Shown: positions 54,363-64,000 of the stretch, piece by piece | How the letters are laid out: each line of letters starts with the position of its first letter | How positions within the stretch are numbered: the first letter of the stretch is position 1 | DNA from: Castor canadensis | Taxonomy: Eukaryota > Chordata > Mammalia > Rodentia > Castoridae | NCBI RefSeq assembly: GCF_047511655.1 | Contig: NC_133401.1 | Coordinates: forward strand, 16,800,501-16,864,500 | Length of the DNA: 64,000 nt | Direction: 5' to 3' | Made by a program: the position numbers and the translations under genes | Notes under the pieces: model-generated | The model's input: the letters and a program-made list of their open reading frames with translations, nothing else | Databases searched by the model: none | What the model was told of the DNA's origin: nothing

Positions 54363-54925
54363 TGTTTGACAGTACTGGGGTTTGAACTCAAAGCCTTGCA
54401 CTCACTAAGCAGGTGCTCTACCATGCTCCAGCCCTTTCTGTTTTATTTTATTTTTCAGATAGGATCTCAAGCTTTTAACTGGGCTTGCCTCAGACTATGA
54501 TCTTCCTACCTTTGTCTACCGTGTGAACCACCATGCCTGGCCTGACTGTATTTACAGATGAAGAAAGTGAAGTTCACAGAGGAGGCAAGACTTGTGGGAA
54601 GTCCCATGGCTGGTGAGAGGAAGACTCAACATCCTAATTTTCATTTCTCTGAGAGCAAAGCCCATGTTATAAACTAGGCTACCTTGTGAACTTTCTATCT
54701 TGGACTCTTAACAACCATAATGACCCAGGTATGGGTGGCACACACCTGTAATCCTAGCTAATCAGGAGGCAGAGATCAGGAGGATCCCAGTTCAAAGCCA
54801 GCCTGGGCAAATAGTTTGGGAGACCCTATCTCAAAAAAAACCCATCACAAAAAAGGGCTGGTGGAGTGACTCAAGGTGTAGGACCCCAAGTTCAAACCCC
54901 AGTCCCACACACACACAAAAAAAAC
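54363..54925. repeat. Reverse and forward SINE dimers
   Basis: Reverse ID-B1 at 54363-54545 and forward B1-ID at 54722-54925. Confidence 0.8.
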
Positions 54926-55194
54926 CAAACCTAAATGATAGCTTTTTAGCAATACTCAGTTTAGAGATGGGAAAACTCATACCTAGAGAAAAAGGTCTCA
55001 CAGCTGGGAGCAATGTTGGGGCTGGCTGTTGTGCTTCAGTACTGCACTGGCTTCTGGTATACAGCAGACAGTAAATACATGAGGACTGGTGTTCAAGATT
55101 GACTTATAGTAAAGTTCAGGACCCCTCATTTTTCCTGCCCATCCCAAAGCCCTAAGAGATACCCTGCCAATATGTTCTATTCTTATAGTTTAAT

Positions 55195-55685
55195 GTTCTC
55201 TCTCTCTCCCTCTTTCTTTCTCTCTCTCTTCTCCTCCTTCTCTTGACACTACTGGTGCTTTGAACTCAGCAACTTGCACTTGCTAGGCAGATGCTCCACC
55301 ACTTGAGCCATGCCCCAGACTGTTTGGCTTTAGCTATTTTTCACATAGGGTCTTTTGCCTTGGGCCTTGGACCTCTGTCCTCTATGTATAGCTCCTGCAT
55401 AGCTTGGATTACAGACGTGGGTCACTATGCCTAACTGCTTTGTTGAAATGGGGCCTTGATAATTTTTCTTGCCTAAAGTGGCCTCAAACTACAATCCTCC
55501 CAATCTCCTGAATAGCTGGAATTACAGGCATGAGCCACTATGCCCCAGTGTGATGTGCTTGTAAAATCTGCAAAGGAAGATATCTAAAATGTAATTGGAG
55601 CTAGGTGTGGTGATGCATGCCCGTAATCGCAGCACTCAGGAAGCTGACAGGAAGATTGAGAGTTAGAAGCTCTGTCTCAAAAAAG
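55195..55685. repeat. CT tract, reverse composite SINE, forward B1
   Basis: (CT)n at 55195-55245, reverse ID-B1-B1 to about 55550 and forward B1 at 55595-55685. Confidence 0.75.
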
Positions 55686-55699
55686 CAATTGGTTAAGGC

Positions 55700-56450
55700 C
55701 ACAGTCTTTTCCCAGTAATACTTCCCCTTTGTTGCATATCCCGTTGCCACTGGTAATGTTGGAGTAGACATTTATGGGATTTAGATTGGGGCTGGAGGGA
55801 TATTTTTTATGTGGTTCACAGACACTTCTAGATATACGGAAACTACCTAACTGCTGGTGTAGGAATGGCTTCCAGGAACATTCCAGTAACTTGCTAGGTG
55901 CAAGCCATAGTCTAGTGTGGCATGAATGTGTCCTTTAGAGGCCCACTCTAGAAGCACGCGTATAAGGTAATTGAGTCGAGAATTGAAATGATCGAGATTT
56001 TCCACAATGTAGAGATAACATATGAATAAAACGTTATGAAAGTTTTCCAAAAAACTCAGATGATGTCATCAATATGACTTGAGAAGCTGAGACTTTTTCT
56101 AAATTATAATGAACCCCCCAAAATATAAAGTTCCATCGACCCAGATAGAGGCAAGATAATTTTCTCTCTTCTCTGTAGATAAGGATATTACAAAGTGAGT
56201 ACGCAGCCCCCAAAGTAGGAAACATATCTCAAGAGGTGTGTCAGGCAGCAGATTAATAAAAACATTACGTTATCATTTGGGATTTTGCAACGTTTGTGGT
56301 ATTTGTCAGCTCTTTCAAGTATGTAATTTGTTATTTCAGATTCTAAGTGAATTTTGTGTTTGTGATTGTGTATTGTTTTTAAAGAGGGCCCGTCCCCTCC
56401 ATTCCATAAACTGGACCCCACCCTATTGATAGATGACTCATTGGCTCCAA
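55700..56450. other. AT-rich island without recognised repeat or gene
   Basis: About 750 bp of AT-rich sequence unlike its surroundings. It contains isolated CpGs (GCACGCG, AAACGTTATG) and no SINE. Short open frames on the minus strand show no known domain. Confidence 0.4.
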
Positions 56451-56639
56451 ATGAGGATCCTCCACCAGCTGTGTGATCCGGCGTAGTGGCTATGCCTCTC
56501 AGGGCCTCTTTCTTTAGTGGTTAAATAGAAGCCATAATAATGATTACTTTAAATAAACAAAGGCCTGCAAAGTGCTTAGTTCAGGCTTGGAAGGCACTGA
56601 GAGCCAAAAAAAAAAATCTCTACGGGTCTTTATAGCTGG

Positions 56640-57260
56640 GAACATCCCCGCAGCTTCCGGACCAGCGGCCAAGATCTGTCCTCCAGCCCCGCCCCTCAAA
56701 GTGGGCGTGGCCTATCCAATAACAGTGGGTGATGGGCGGAGCCAAGAGGTACTTCCGTGATGCTCCACCGCCCTATTTAGGGCAGCAACCTTTTTAAATG
56801 ACTGGCAGCAGTACTAGCTAATAGTGATTGGAAGGGAGACAGACGATGGAGGGGCTCCCAAAAGCCATCCAGGAACGCCTCTTCCAAATTGGCCAATTGC
56901 AAGCTTTGGGGGGCGGGGTCTTTTATGGGGCGGGATAGAGAGACGGGCGTGTTCTTTGACTAATAGAAACTTGGTTGCGGGTAAGCCAAGGCCAATCAGG
57001 AGTGAGAAGGCCGGATCCTGGGGCGGGGCTGGCGCTTCGGCAGTTGAACCGCTCGCGAGGAGGGGTGTTTGCGGAGAAGGTGAGAGGCGGCGGGAGCGGC
57101 GGGTGCGCGGGCCGGGGCCGCGGTCCTCGGGGGAGGGGGCTTTTGGGGGAGAGTGGGCTATGGCGGGCAGCTGTTCCCGCAGTGTGGAAATGGGAAGGAG
57201 GTGCCGTTTTACACGGATAGGCGCTTGAATGAGGGGGTGTGGGGCAGAGGTTAGCATGTG
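56640..57260 (+). promoter_or_regulatory. Strong CpG-island promoter, rightward; candidate CCDC61 promoter
   Basis: This CpG-dense block has five CCAAT boxes: 56716-56720 (+), 56827-56831 (-), 56888-56892 (-), 56893-56897 (+) and 56992-56996 (+). It also has GC boxes (GGGCGGGG near 56920 and 57020) and a perfect CArG box, CCTATTTAGG, at 56772-56781. Transcription to the right would start near 57040. In human the gene upstream of NOVA2 in divergent orientation is CCDC61, so its promoter is the likeliest identity. That rests on remembered gene order, since no CCDC61 coding sequence is visible. Confidence 0.65.
57040..57079 (+). other. Possible non-coding first exon of the rightward gene (candidate CCDC61)
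   Basis: Just after the promoter motifs the plus strand has a consensus donor, GCGGAGAAG|GTGAGA, with the exon ending at 57079. No ATG-initiated frame reaches this donor with a recognisable protein, so it would be 5' UTR. The start coordinate is a guess. The next exons would lie further right, possibly beyond this window. Confidence 0.4.
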
Positions 57261-57599
57261 AGTCGGGGGTGTCTGTTTCTAGGAGGTTCTTTAATGGGGA
57301 AATTGTAATGTAGGAGATAGCACGTGGCAGACTACCGAGGTGCTGATTTGCGACTTAATGGTAGGTTATAAGGCAGAGCATTATTATAGCGTAGAATGGA
57401 AGGGCGGAGGTCCCTGCTATGGGTTCTGAACTTGGATTTGGGTGGGGAGGCGTGTGAAGAAGCAATATTGAAGCGGGGTGTGTGTGTGGGGTGGAGCTCT
57501 CCAGGGATGACGATGTGCTAGGATGAGATGTGAAGGCATGTGCCATATATGCAGCGTTTTCTGTGTGCAGGCACCTAGCACGTGTTTTAAACGAATCCC

Positions 57600-57935
57600 C
57601 TTTTTGCCTTTCTGGGGGTGGAACCCAGAGCCTTACTCTCACCAGACTGTACTGCTGACTACACCTCCAGCCCCAGAATTAACTCTTAAACTTTCTAACA
57701 AACCCTGCTGTTGGTTAAGAGTGTGGGCTCTGGTTGGGCATTTGGTGCAAGCATATAATCCCAGCAGTTGGAAGTCTGAGGCAGGAGCATTGTGAGTTCT
57801 AGACCAGCCTCGGTTATATAGTGAGACCCTGCCACGCAGGTTTTGAGCAAATTGTTAACCTTTCTGTACCTTAGTTTCATCACCAGTGGAATGATTTCAT
57901 CCCTGTACCATTCACCTGGTAGCCTCACCTTTTTT
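57600..57935. repeat. Reverse ID and a MIR split by B1
   Basis: ID at 57600-57675. MIR pieces TTAAGAGTGTGGGCTCTGG (57715) and TTAACCTTTCTGTACC (57853) flank a forward B1 at about 57735-57835. Confidence 0.75.
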
Positions 57936-58259
57936 ACCCAGTGGTAACTCCCAATTGCCTTTGTATAGTCAGATCTCTGTCCTGAACTCCAGACTCATAT
58001 TCAGTGACCCACTCTTTACTTGGAAGTCCAACTGGCATTTAGACTTAAACTTGTCCTAAAACAATCTTGTGTTTTCAGCTTTCAAACCCAACCGATGGCA
58101 GGCCCTTCCTTTCAGTACTCAGGTCATACACCTTAGAGTTATCCATTGCTTTTCCTTTCTCACCCACATATATGAATGAGGGTCTTTGTTACTAGATCTC
58201 TCCACCCCCTTGTGTCTGCTCTTACCTGGCTGTTGCTCTGCCTCTGCCCTTGACACCCA

Positions 58260-58690
58260 CTGAAACAAAAGTTTGATCATGTTCCTCTGTAAGACCTTGT
58301 CCTGGCTCCCATCTCACTCAGCAAAAGTCCGGACAGTACTTGCAATCCAGCTTCCTCCTCCCTCTGCTTGACCCCACCTCAACCCTCCCCAGTCCCTTGC
58401 TCACACTGACCTCGGCCATATCCTTTGGACATAGCAAGTACATTGCTACCTCAGGGCCTTTGACTCCGCTGTCTCCTCTGTCTGCGTCACATTCCCCTAG
58501 ACATCTTCATGACTGCTTCTTCAGGTCTGTTCAGATGGTGATGTCACGGAGAACAGCTGCTGTCACTACCTGGCCCCTCACCTGACTTTATTTTTCTTTG
58601 AACCACTTACCACTACCTGACAAAGATTATTTGTTCATATCTTCTGCTGCCTCAGCCCTGCCCACTAGGGTGTCTGACTCCATGCAGATG
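58260..58690 (+). repeat. L2 LINE 3' portion
   Basis: CTACCTCAGGGCCTTTGAC, CTGCTTCTTCAGGTCTG and GTGTCTGACTCCATGCAG. Confidence 0.75.
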
Positions 58691-58877
58691 TGGAATGGCA
58701 TATAGGTGTGGAAACAACTTCTACTATGCCCTCATTATGACCCTGCCTTGTTCTCCCTGTGGTAGGCGCAGGGATGGTGAGCTTGGAGGGTAGCCCATGC
58801 AGTGCTGGGGTTTGGTGGGGTAATAAACTAGGACGATTTTGGTGCTCAAGGGCAGAAACTTGTGTTTCCTTTTTCTT

Positions 58878-59315
58878 TTTGCAGTACTGAGGATTGAAGC
58901 TGGGTTTCAGCTTGTGCACAACACTTGAGCCATGCCTTCAGCCCTTTTGTTTGTATTTTGTTTCTGAGATAGAGATAGGTTCTCACTACCTTTACCGAGG
59001 CTGGCCTCTATTTATTTACTTTTTTGTTGTTTTTTTGTGGAACTGGGGTTTGAACTCAGGGTCTCACGCTTGCTAGAGAGGTGCTATACCATATGAGCCA
59101 CTCCGCCAGCCCTTTTTTGTGTTGGGTATTTTGGAGATAGGGTCTCAAGAACTCTTACCCTGGACTGGCTTCAAACCACGGACCTCCTCATCTATGCCTC
59201 CTGAGTAGCTAGGATTATAGGCGTGAGCCACTGGTGCCTGGCTGGCCTTCACCTCTTGATCCTTTTGCCTCAGTCTCCCAAGTAGCTGGGATTAAAGATA
59301 TTTACCACCATGCCC
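58878..59315 (-). repeat. Nested ID and B1 SINEs
   Basis: A B1/ID interrupted at about 59010-59245 by a complete reverse ID-B1 dimer. Confidence 0.75.
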
Positions 59316-59664
59316 AGCAGGAACCTGTATTTTCATAAACACATGTAATGCTGCTGATGTTTTGTGAGCCTCACTCTGAGAAGCACTGTTAGGCTGGCTC
59401 AGAGCTCACCCTGTAGGAGAGGAACTTGGCTATGCTGCCAGATCCTCTGCTGGGCAGTCCTGGGAGACTGGACCAGGATAACCCCTGGGAGCCAGGGAGG
59501 ACTTCCTGCAGGAGAGGGCCTTGGAGCTGAGACTTAATGCTGAGGGAAGACCTTGGCTGTTTCCTCATTGCCTATGACCCTGTTCCTTGGTGTCTCCCAT
59601 TAAGTTGACAAGTAGTCCCTGATCTGTACCAGGCCAGGGTAGTGAGGATTCAAGAATGATCAAA

Positions 59665-59900
59665 ATAGGGGCTGTGTATGGTGGTATATGCTTGTAATCC
59701 CAGCACTTGGAAGGCTAATGTAGGAGGATCACTAGTTCCAGGCTGTCCTGGACTAATATAGTAAGACCCTGCCTCAAAAACCGAAACCAAAGCCCAAACC
59801 AAAAGGACTGGGCATGGTGTAAGTGGTAGAGCCCTTGTCTAGTAAGCTCGAGGCTGTGGTTTTCAGTCCCTAGCATTGCCCCCTCGCCCTAACAAACAAA
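59665..59900 (+). repeat. B1-ID SINE
   Basis: TGTAATCCCAGCACTTGGAA and A-rich linker, then an ID unit. Confidence 0.8.
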
Positions 59901-59999
59901 ACCTCCCTTTCCCCCCAAAATCTCAACAATGATCAAAATGGCTCTGCTTCCTTGGGCCTCTGGTCTATTACCTAATCAACAAACTACAGGGGTGGTGAC

Positions 60000-60190
60000 A
60001 GGAAGTGCCCGGCACTGTTGGAGGCACCTTGTATTTGTTAACTGACTCATTCTTCACCACAGCCTCATGAGATAGGGACTCTTACTATCTCCACTTTGCT
60101 GTTGGGGAAAGGCCCAGGGATGGCAAGTACCTTACCCAAAGTTGCACTGGGGATGGGTGGGGGAACTGAGAGCTGAACCCAGGAGTCTGA
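60000..60190 (-). repeat. MIR SINE
   Basis: CAGCCTCATGAGATAGGGAC and GGAAAGGCCCAGGGATGG. Confidence 0.65.
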
Positions 60191-60387
60191 GGTAGGTCTC
60201 AGTTTCATCCTCTGTAAACTTGGGGACAGTCATGACACCTTCAGAGCAGAATTGTGAGTCACTGGGTGGGTAAGTCAGCTTGGTCCCTGTCGGAGGCAGA
60301 AAGTGTATGAAGGACAGAGGGAAAGGGAGCTGGATACCCTGGGTGTGCACTATGAAAGTCTGGATTGTGGGGTATCCTAAAGACCTT

Positions 60388-60915
60388 TTTTTTTTGGCAG
60401 TACTGGGGTTAGAACGCAGGGCCTCATGCTTGCCAGGCAGGTGCTCTCCCTCCTAAAACACGCCCCCAGCCCCTTTTGCTTTAGTTATTTTTCAGGAATG
60501 GTCTTGGGCGTTATTGCCCAGACTTGGCTCCTCCTGTGCCTCCCGTACATCTCAGCCCTCAGCTTACTGATCAAGATGGGGTCTCCCTAACTTTTTACTG
60601 AACTGGCCTCCTCATGTTTGCTAAGAACTTTTGTTTCAGCTGGTTGCAGTCCTCTAATGCTAGCTACTCAGGAGGAGGATCCAGAGTTCAAGGCCAACCT
60701 GGTCTACATAGTTTGAGGCCAGCCAGGGCTATGTAATGAGACCCTGGCTAAAAAAGCCCAAACCAAGCCAAACCAAAACTAACCAAAACCCAACACAATG
60801 TCCCCCCCTTCTCCCCCAACAAAACAAAGCAAAACAAAACTGCTGGGGTGTGGCTCAAGTGGTAGAGCCCTTGCTTAGCATTCAGGAGGCCCTGGATCCT
60901 CAAAACAAAACAAAA
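60388..60915. repeat. Reverse ID-B1 and forward B1-ID
   Basis: Reverse unit at 60388-60615; forward unit at 60640-60915 with CAAACCAAGCC linker. Confidence 0.8.
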
Positions 60916-60999
60916 CGTGTATATATTCCTGTGGTGTCAGTGGAAGCTGGGGTGATTATTCTGGGGGAGTGCAGAGGAGAAGGTGAGAACCAGGTCTGC

Positions 61000-62510
61000 C
61001 CAGGTGGTGGGAATGTGAGCCCAGAGTGGGGATGAAAGGGGACAACCAGGCCAGGCCATTTGTGTGGATGCAGGGTGGAGAGCCTTGCACCTGGAGTGCC
61101 CAGCTAGGCCACCCCTGGGCTAGAATATGAGGTGGAGGTAGGGGTTGCAGAGGGTGGGCAGGGAGGGGGGAGACTGTGGGGTGGTCCACCACCACTCTGG
61201 GGTGGTGATTTGCCCTTGTTGGGTGTGGGTGGTGGTGGTGTGGGTTTGTCTCTGGAGAGCCTAGTGTGGAGGGTTCTTCAGTGAAGGCTGTGAAATCCGC
61301 TTGGTATCCCGAGTGCAGTGTGGGAGGAGGAGCCAGTGGCGGTGATGTAACACTGGCAAAGAGCTGGAGTCCCCTGCATGAAGGATGACAGGGAGGAGGC
61401 TGGGCAGAAGTTGAGTGTGCATGAGAGCAGTCTTGATGTCATAAGGTCCCAGACTGGGGTCAGGCTTATGGGGCAGAAGAGTGTGCTGAGGTGCCCCCGC
61501 CAGGGTTGGGGTAGTGATGTCACAGGCTGGCAAGGTGGGGCCTTGAAGGCGCAGCTGGGATGCGGGGTCACAAGGCTGAGGGGGAGAAGACGATCTGGAA
61601 TGAAGTCATTTACCAGAATGGACCACTGGTCACTGAGCGAGGATGGACTGTACAGGTAGAGGGACTGGGTCGGAATGGGGTGGGGGAAGAGGAGACTCAG
61701 GGCCGGGGCGGGGGGGGCGGGAATCCCAGAAATTGCGGCGAGGTGTGTCTAGTCCAGGAGGGTTCTCTGAAGGGAAGAGAGGTGGAAAATGTGTGTGGAT
61801 GAGGACGGGGCTTTATATACAACTTGGGAGGAATCCAGGTGAAATAGGGGGTGATGAAATACAGGCTGAAAGTGGGATGTGTGGAAGAGAACCTGGGGCA
61901 GATATAAGGGCAGAATCCTGGCTGAATAATGGGGCCCAGAATTCAGGAATAAAATGCAGGAGCCCTAGGAGAACATGGGAGGCTGGTGTAGGGAGAAGTG
62001 CGCTGTTCCCCACCCTCCACTATGAGAGAGCAGGAGGGAGGTAGTGGACTTTGTGGGAAGGGGCTGGTTTCTGAGGAGCTGCACAAGGGGCAGAGAATAG
62101 GGAGGGAATGAGGGGGCTCTGCAGAGGGGAGGGAAAGGGGAGCCAGAATCGAGTTTTCACGTAGGAGTCAGGGGTCTGGGAGGTTGGAGGTTGCAGGACG
62201 GTGGCATTTATCCCATCAGTAGCTAAGGGACACTTAAGGACAAGCCTCCAAGAGGGGTTGGGCAGAGAGAAGGGAGATGTGTATAAGGGGAGAGTTGAGT
62301 TCAGGCAGATTATTTGGATTCTGAATATTTGGGATTGAGGTGGCCCATGGCAGCTAAGGACCTGCGGAACGGTGCTCTGTTGTGGCAGAGCGAGATGGGG
62401 GGGCTTTACGTGGTGGGGTGGGGAAGAGGAGGGCCAGGGTGTCAGTAGGGATGGAGTGAGGTGCCCCCTTCCTCCTGGATGGGGGTGGTGATTCTGCACC
62501 ATTTCTTAGG
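61000..62510. other. G-rich unique sequence, no gene recognised
   Basis: Purine-rich on the plus strand and free of SINEs. A 96-nt open stretch from the ATG at 61560 to a donor-like TACAG|GTAGAG near 61655 looks exon-like, but its translation was not recognised. Other frames look like shadows. Confidence 0.35.
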
Positions 62511-62514
62511 ACTT

Positions 62515-62665
62515 CGAGGTACCTCCGACGCCTTAGCAACCTCCAGTGCCTTGGCAACCGGGACGGCACGGCTGCTGATTGGCTTGCCAAGCCTGAGGGG
62601 CGGGGTCTGTGGGTGGGGTCTAGGACCCGTGGGGTGGGGCCAGCGCTGCCAAGCTCCATGCTGGG
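62515..62665 (+). promoter_or_regulatory. Promoter-like element with two X-boxes, CCAAT and GC box
   Basis: Two same-strand RFX half-sites, CCTTAGCAACC at 62531-62541 and CCTTGGCAACC at 62549-62559, start 18 bp apart. An inverted CCAAT box (ATTGG, 62578-62582) and a GC box (GGGGCGGGGTC, about 62597-62607) follow. CpG is locally raised. This order is typical of ciliary gene promoters, and CCDC61, the expected neighbour, is a centriole/cilium gene. A donor-like CCTG|GTAGGT lies near 62950. It may be an alternative or the main CCDC61 start. Confidence 0.5.
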
Positions 62666-63087
62666 GGCCAGGGAGCCAGGGGTGCCCGTTGAAACGTGAT
62701 TTGTTTGTAGTGAGATCTGAGATAAAAACCCAGACCTCAGAACTCCCAGAAAATGAAAGCGCCATTTCTAGAGTGAGTTTTGTTGGGGAAGGTGTCCTGG
62801 ATTTCATAAAGCCCTCTAAAAATCATCAGAGACCCTTCTGCCAAATAAAGTTAAGAACTCGGGTCCAGAGACAAAGAGGTGCCTCTCAGGACATGTGGGC
62901 TCAGACTCTGTCCTTGGGTCTCTGAGGAAGGATCTGTGGACCGCCCTGGTAGGTGGTAATCTGCCAGCCCCTGAAATTATTTGCAAAAACTTGTGGGCGT
63001 ATGCCTTTGAGGGAAGGGTCCAAAAACTTCACATTAGCTATTCAAAGGCTCAGGGACTAACAAAGGGTAAAAATCACCCACCTGGCC

Positions 63088-63290
63088 TGACGCCAGGGGC
63101 TCACGCCTGTAATCCCAGCTACTTAGGAGGCAGAGATCAGGAGGACCACGACGGTTCAAAGCCAGCCCATACAAATAATTTGAGATACCCTATCTCGAAA
63201 AAACCTGTCATAAAAAAGGGCTGGTGAAGTGACTCAAGTGGTAAAGCATCTGCCTAGCAAGTGTGAGGCCCTGAGTTCAAACCCCAGTGT
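63088..63290 (+). repeat. B1-ID dimeric SINE
   Basis: CACGCCTGTAATCCCAGCTA, AAAAAAGGGCTGGTGAAG and GAGTTCAAACCCCAGTG. Confidence 0.85.
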
Positions 63291-64000
63291 GGAAATCACT
63301 GACCTAGAGTTTCAGGGCTCATTTTTCCTGACTCATAAGGTGTTTTCTGGTGTTAGACTCCAGGAAGAACTTCCTGGATGAGGACTACAGGTGGTGGGAA
63401 GAGGAGAAGACCAAGCATTGGAGGGGTCCCCATGGTCCGGGTTGGTGGCTCTGTCATTGGAGCAGCTGTGGGACTCAGGGTATAGTTCTTTTATTGCTGA
63501 GCCTTAGTTTCTCCATTGGTATGCTAGGAGATAACTGTATGCTGGGGATGTAATCTGGTTTCTTATCACCTCTCTAGCACCTGGGATGACACCTGATTTG
63601 TAGCTAGGGGTTCTAGTTCATGGAGAGGTTAAATAACTTGCCCATGTGCCTGCAGAAGAACTGGGTAGGAACTCAGGCAGCCCGGGGGCCTGGATCCACC
63701 CTCTGGAGTCCTGGATGGAGGGCAGAGGCTTGTCCCTCCCCCTAGCTCTTCATAGAAATAATGTGAGTAGTGGTCTGTTGCCTGAGAGAATGTGTTTCTT
63801 CTTACAGGGACTAATTAGTGAGGTCAATTATTAATTCAGTGTAAAAGAGTTTAGTGTATCATAGGTAATATATAGCACTGGCTGTTCCTGGATTTAGGGT
63901 TCTTCCTTCAGAGAGCCGGTCTTGCTCCTTCACCAAATTCACTTTGCTGCTCACATATCACTTGGACAGGCCTGCTGACCTGCCCGACCCCAGTACTTCC
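63291..64000. other. Unique sequence at the right end with MIR traces
   Basis: No exon was recognised. MIR-like phrases (TTGGTGGCTCTG, TGAGCCTTAGTTTCTCC) occur at 63440-63520 and near 63620-63660. The window ends inside non-coding sequence. Confidence 0.35.

Noticed and set aside
57100-64000. CCDC61 coding exons
   Set aside because: No frame resembling the expected CCDC61 N-terminus was seen on the plus strand; only promoter and possible first-exon signals support the gene here.

Overview
The window is mammalian nuclear DNA, almost certainly from a rodent. It is full of SINEs made of a 7SL-derived B1 part joined to a tRNA-Ala-like ID part, with solitary B1 and ID copies and older L2, MIR and L1 remains. 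The ID-B1 dimer style and a young L1 3' end at 34.5 kb suggest the beaver/kangaroo-rat branch (Castorimorpha). That is an impression from repeat style and was not tested. There are no bacterial, plasmid or CRISPR features.

The one gene that can be read with certainty is NOVA2, on the minus strand. It encodes the neuronal splicing regulator with three KH domains. Four coding exons join with consensus splice sites and correct phases: 38918-39191, 28510-28653, 23223-23389 and 12881-13963. Counted from the conserved ATG at 39002, the joined frame is exactly 492 codons plus stop, the length I know for human NOVA2. An in-frame upstream ATG at 39191, in better Kozak context, would add 63 Pro/Gln-rich residues.

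Layout. 0-5.2 kb: SINE/L2-rich flank with a small promoter-like island near 3.4 kb. 5.2-6.85 kb: flank without recent SINEs. 6.86-12.88 kb: SINE-free and probably the long NOVA2 3' UTR, ending at a GATAAA poly(A) signal; it holds three Pumilio motifs, miR-302-type and miR-7-type seed sites, a repeated ACAGGAAGTG block and a CpG-rich patch. 12.88-13.96 kb: last coding exon (KH2, Ala/Pro/Gly-rich linker, KH3). 14-23.2 kb: intron 3, with a near-perfect REST/NRSF site (RE1) beside an internal CpG island. 23.4-28.5 kb: intron 2, with three RFX X-box palindromes next to exon 3. 28.65-38.9 kb: intron 1, which begins with about 1.2 kb of GTGTGAC-type repeat. 39.0-39.85 kb: NOVA2 CpG-island promoter. 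40-56 kb: upstream flank with two more X-boxes, a CRE, a perfect 26-bp inverted repeat and many SINEs. 56.65-57.26 kb: a second strong CpG-island promoter pointing right, with five CCAAT boxes and a possible non-coding first exon. 62.5-62.7 kb: another promoter-like element with paired X-boxes. From remembered human gene order the gene to the right should be CCDC61, a centriole/cilium gene, but none of its coding sequence was recognised here.

Taken together, the sequence shows a neuron-specific RNA-binding protein gene with REST and RFX motif clusters in its introns and flanks, a heavily regulated-looking 3' UTR, and the likely start of a divergent neighbour. Repeat boundaries are by eye and good to about 10-20 bases.
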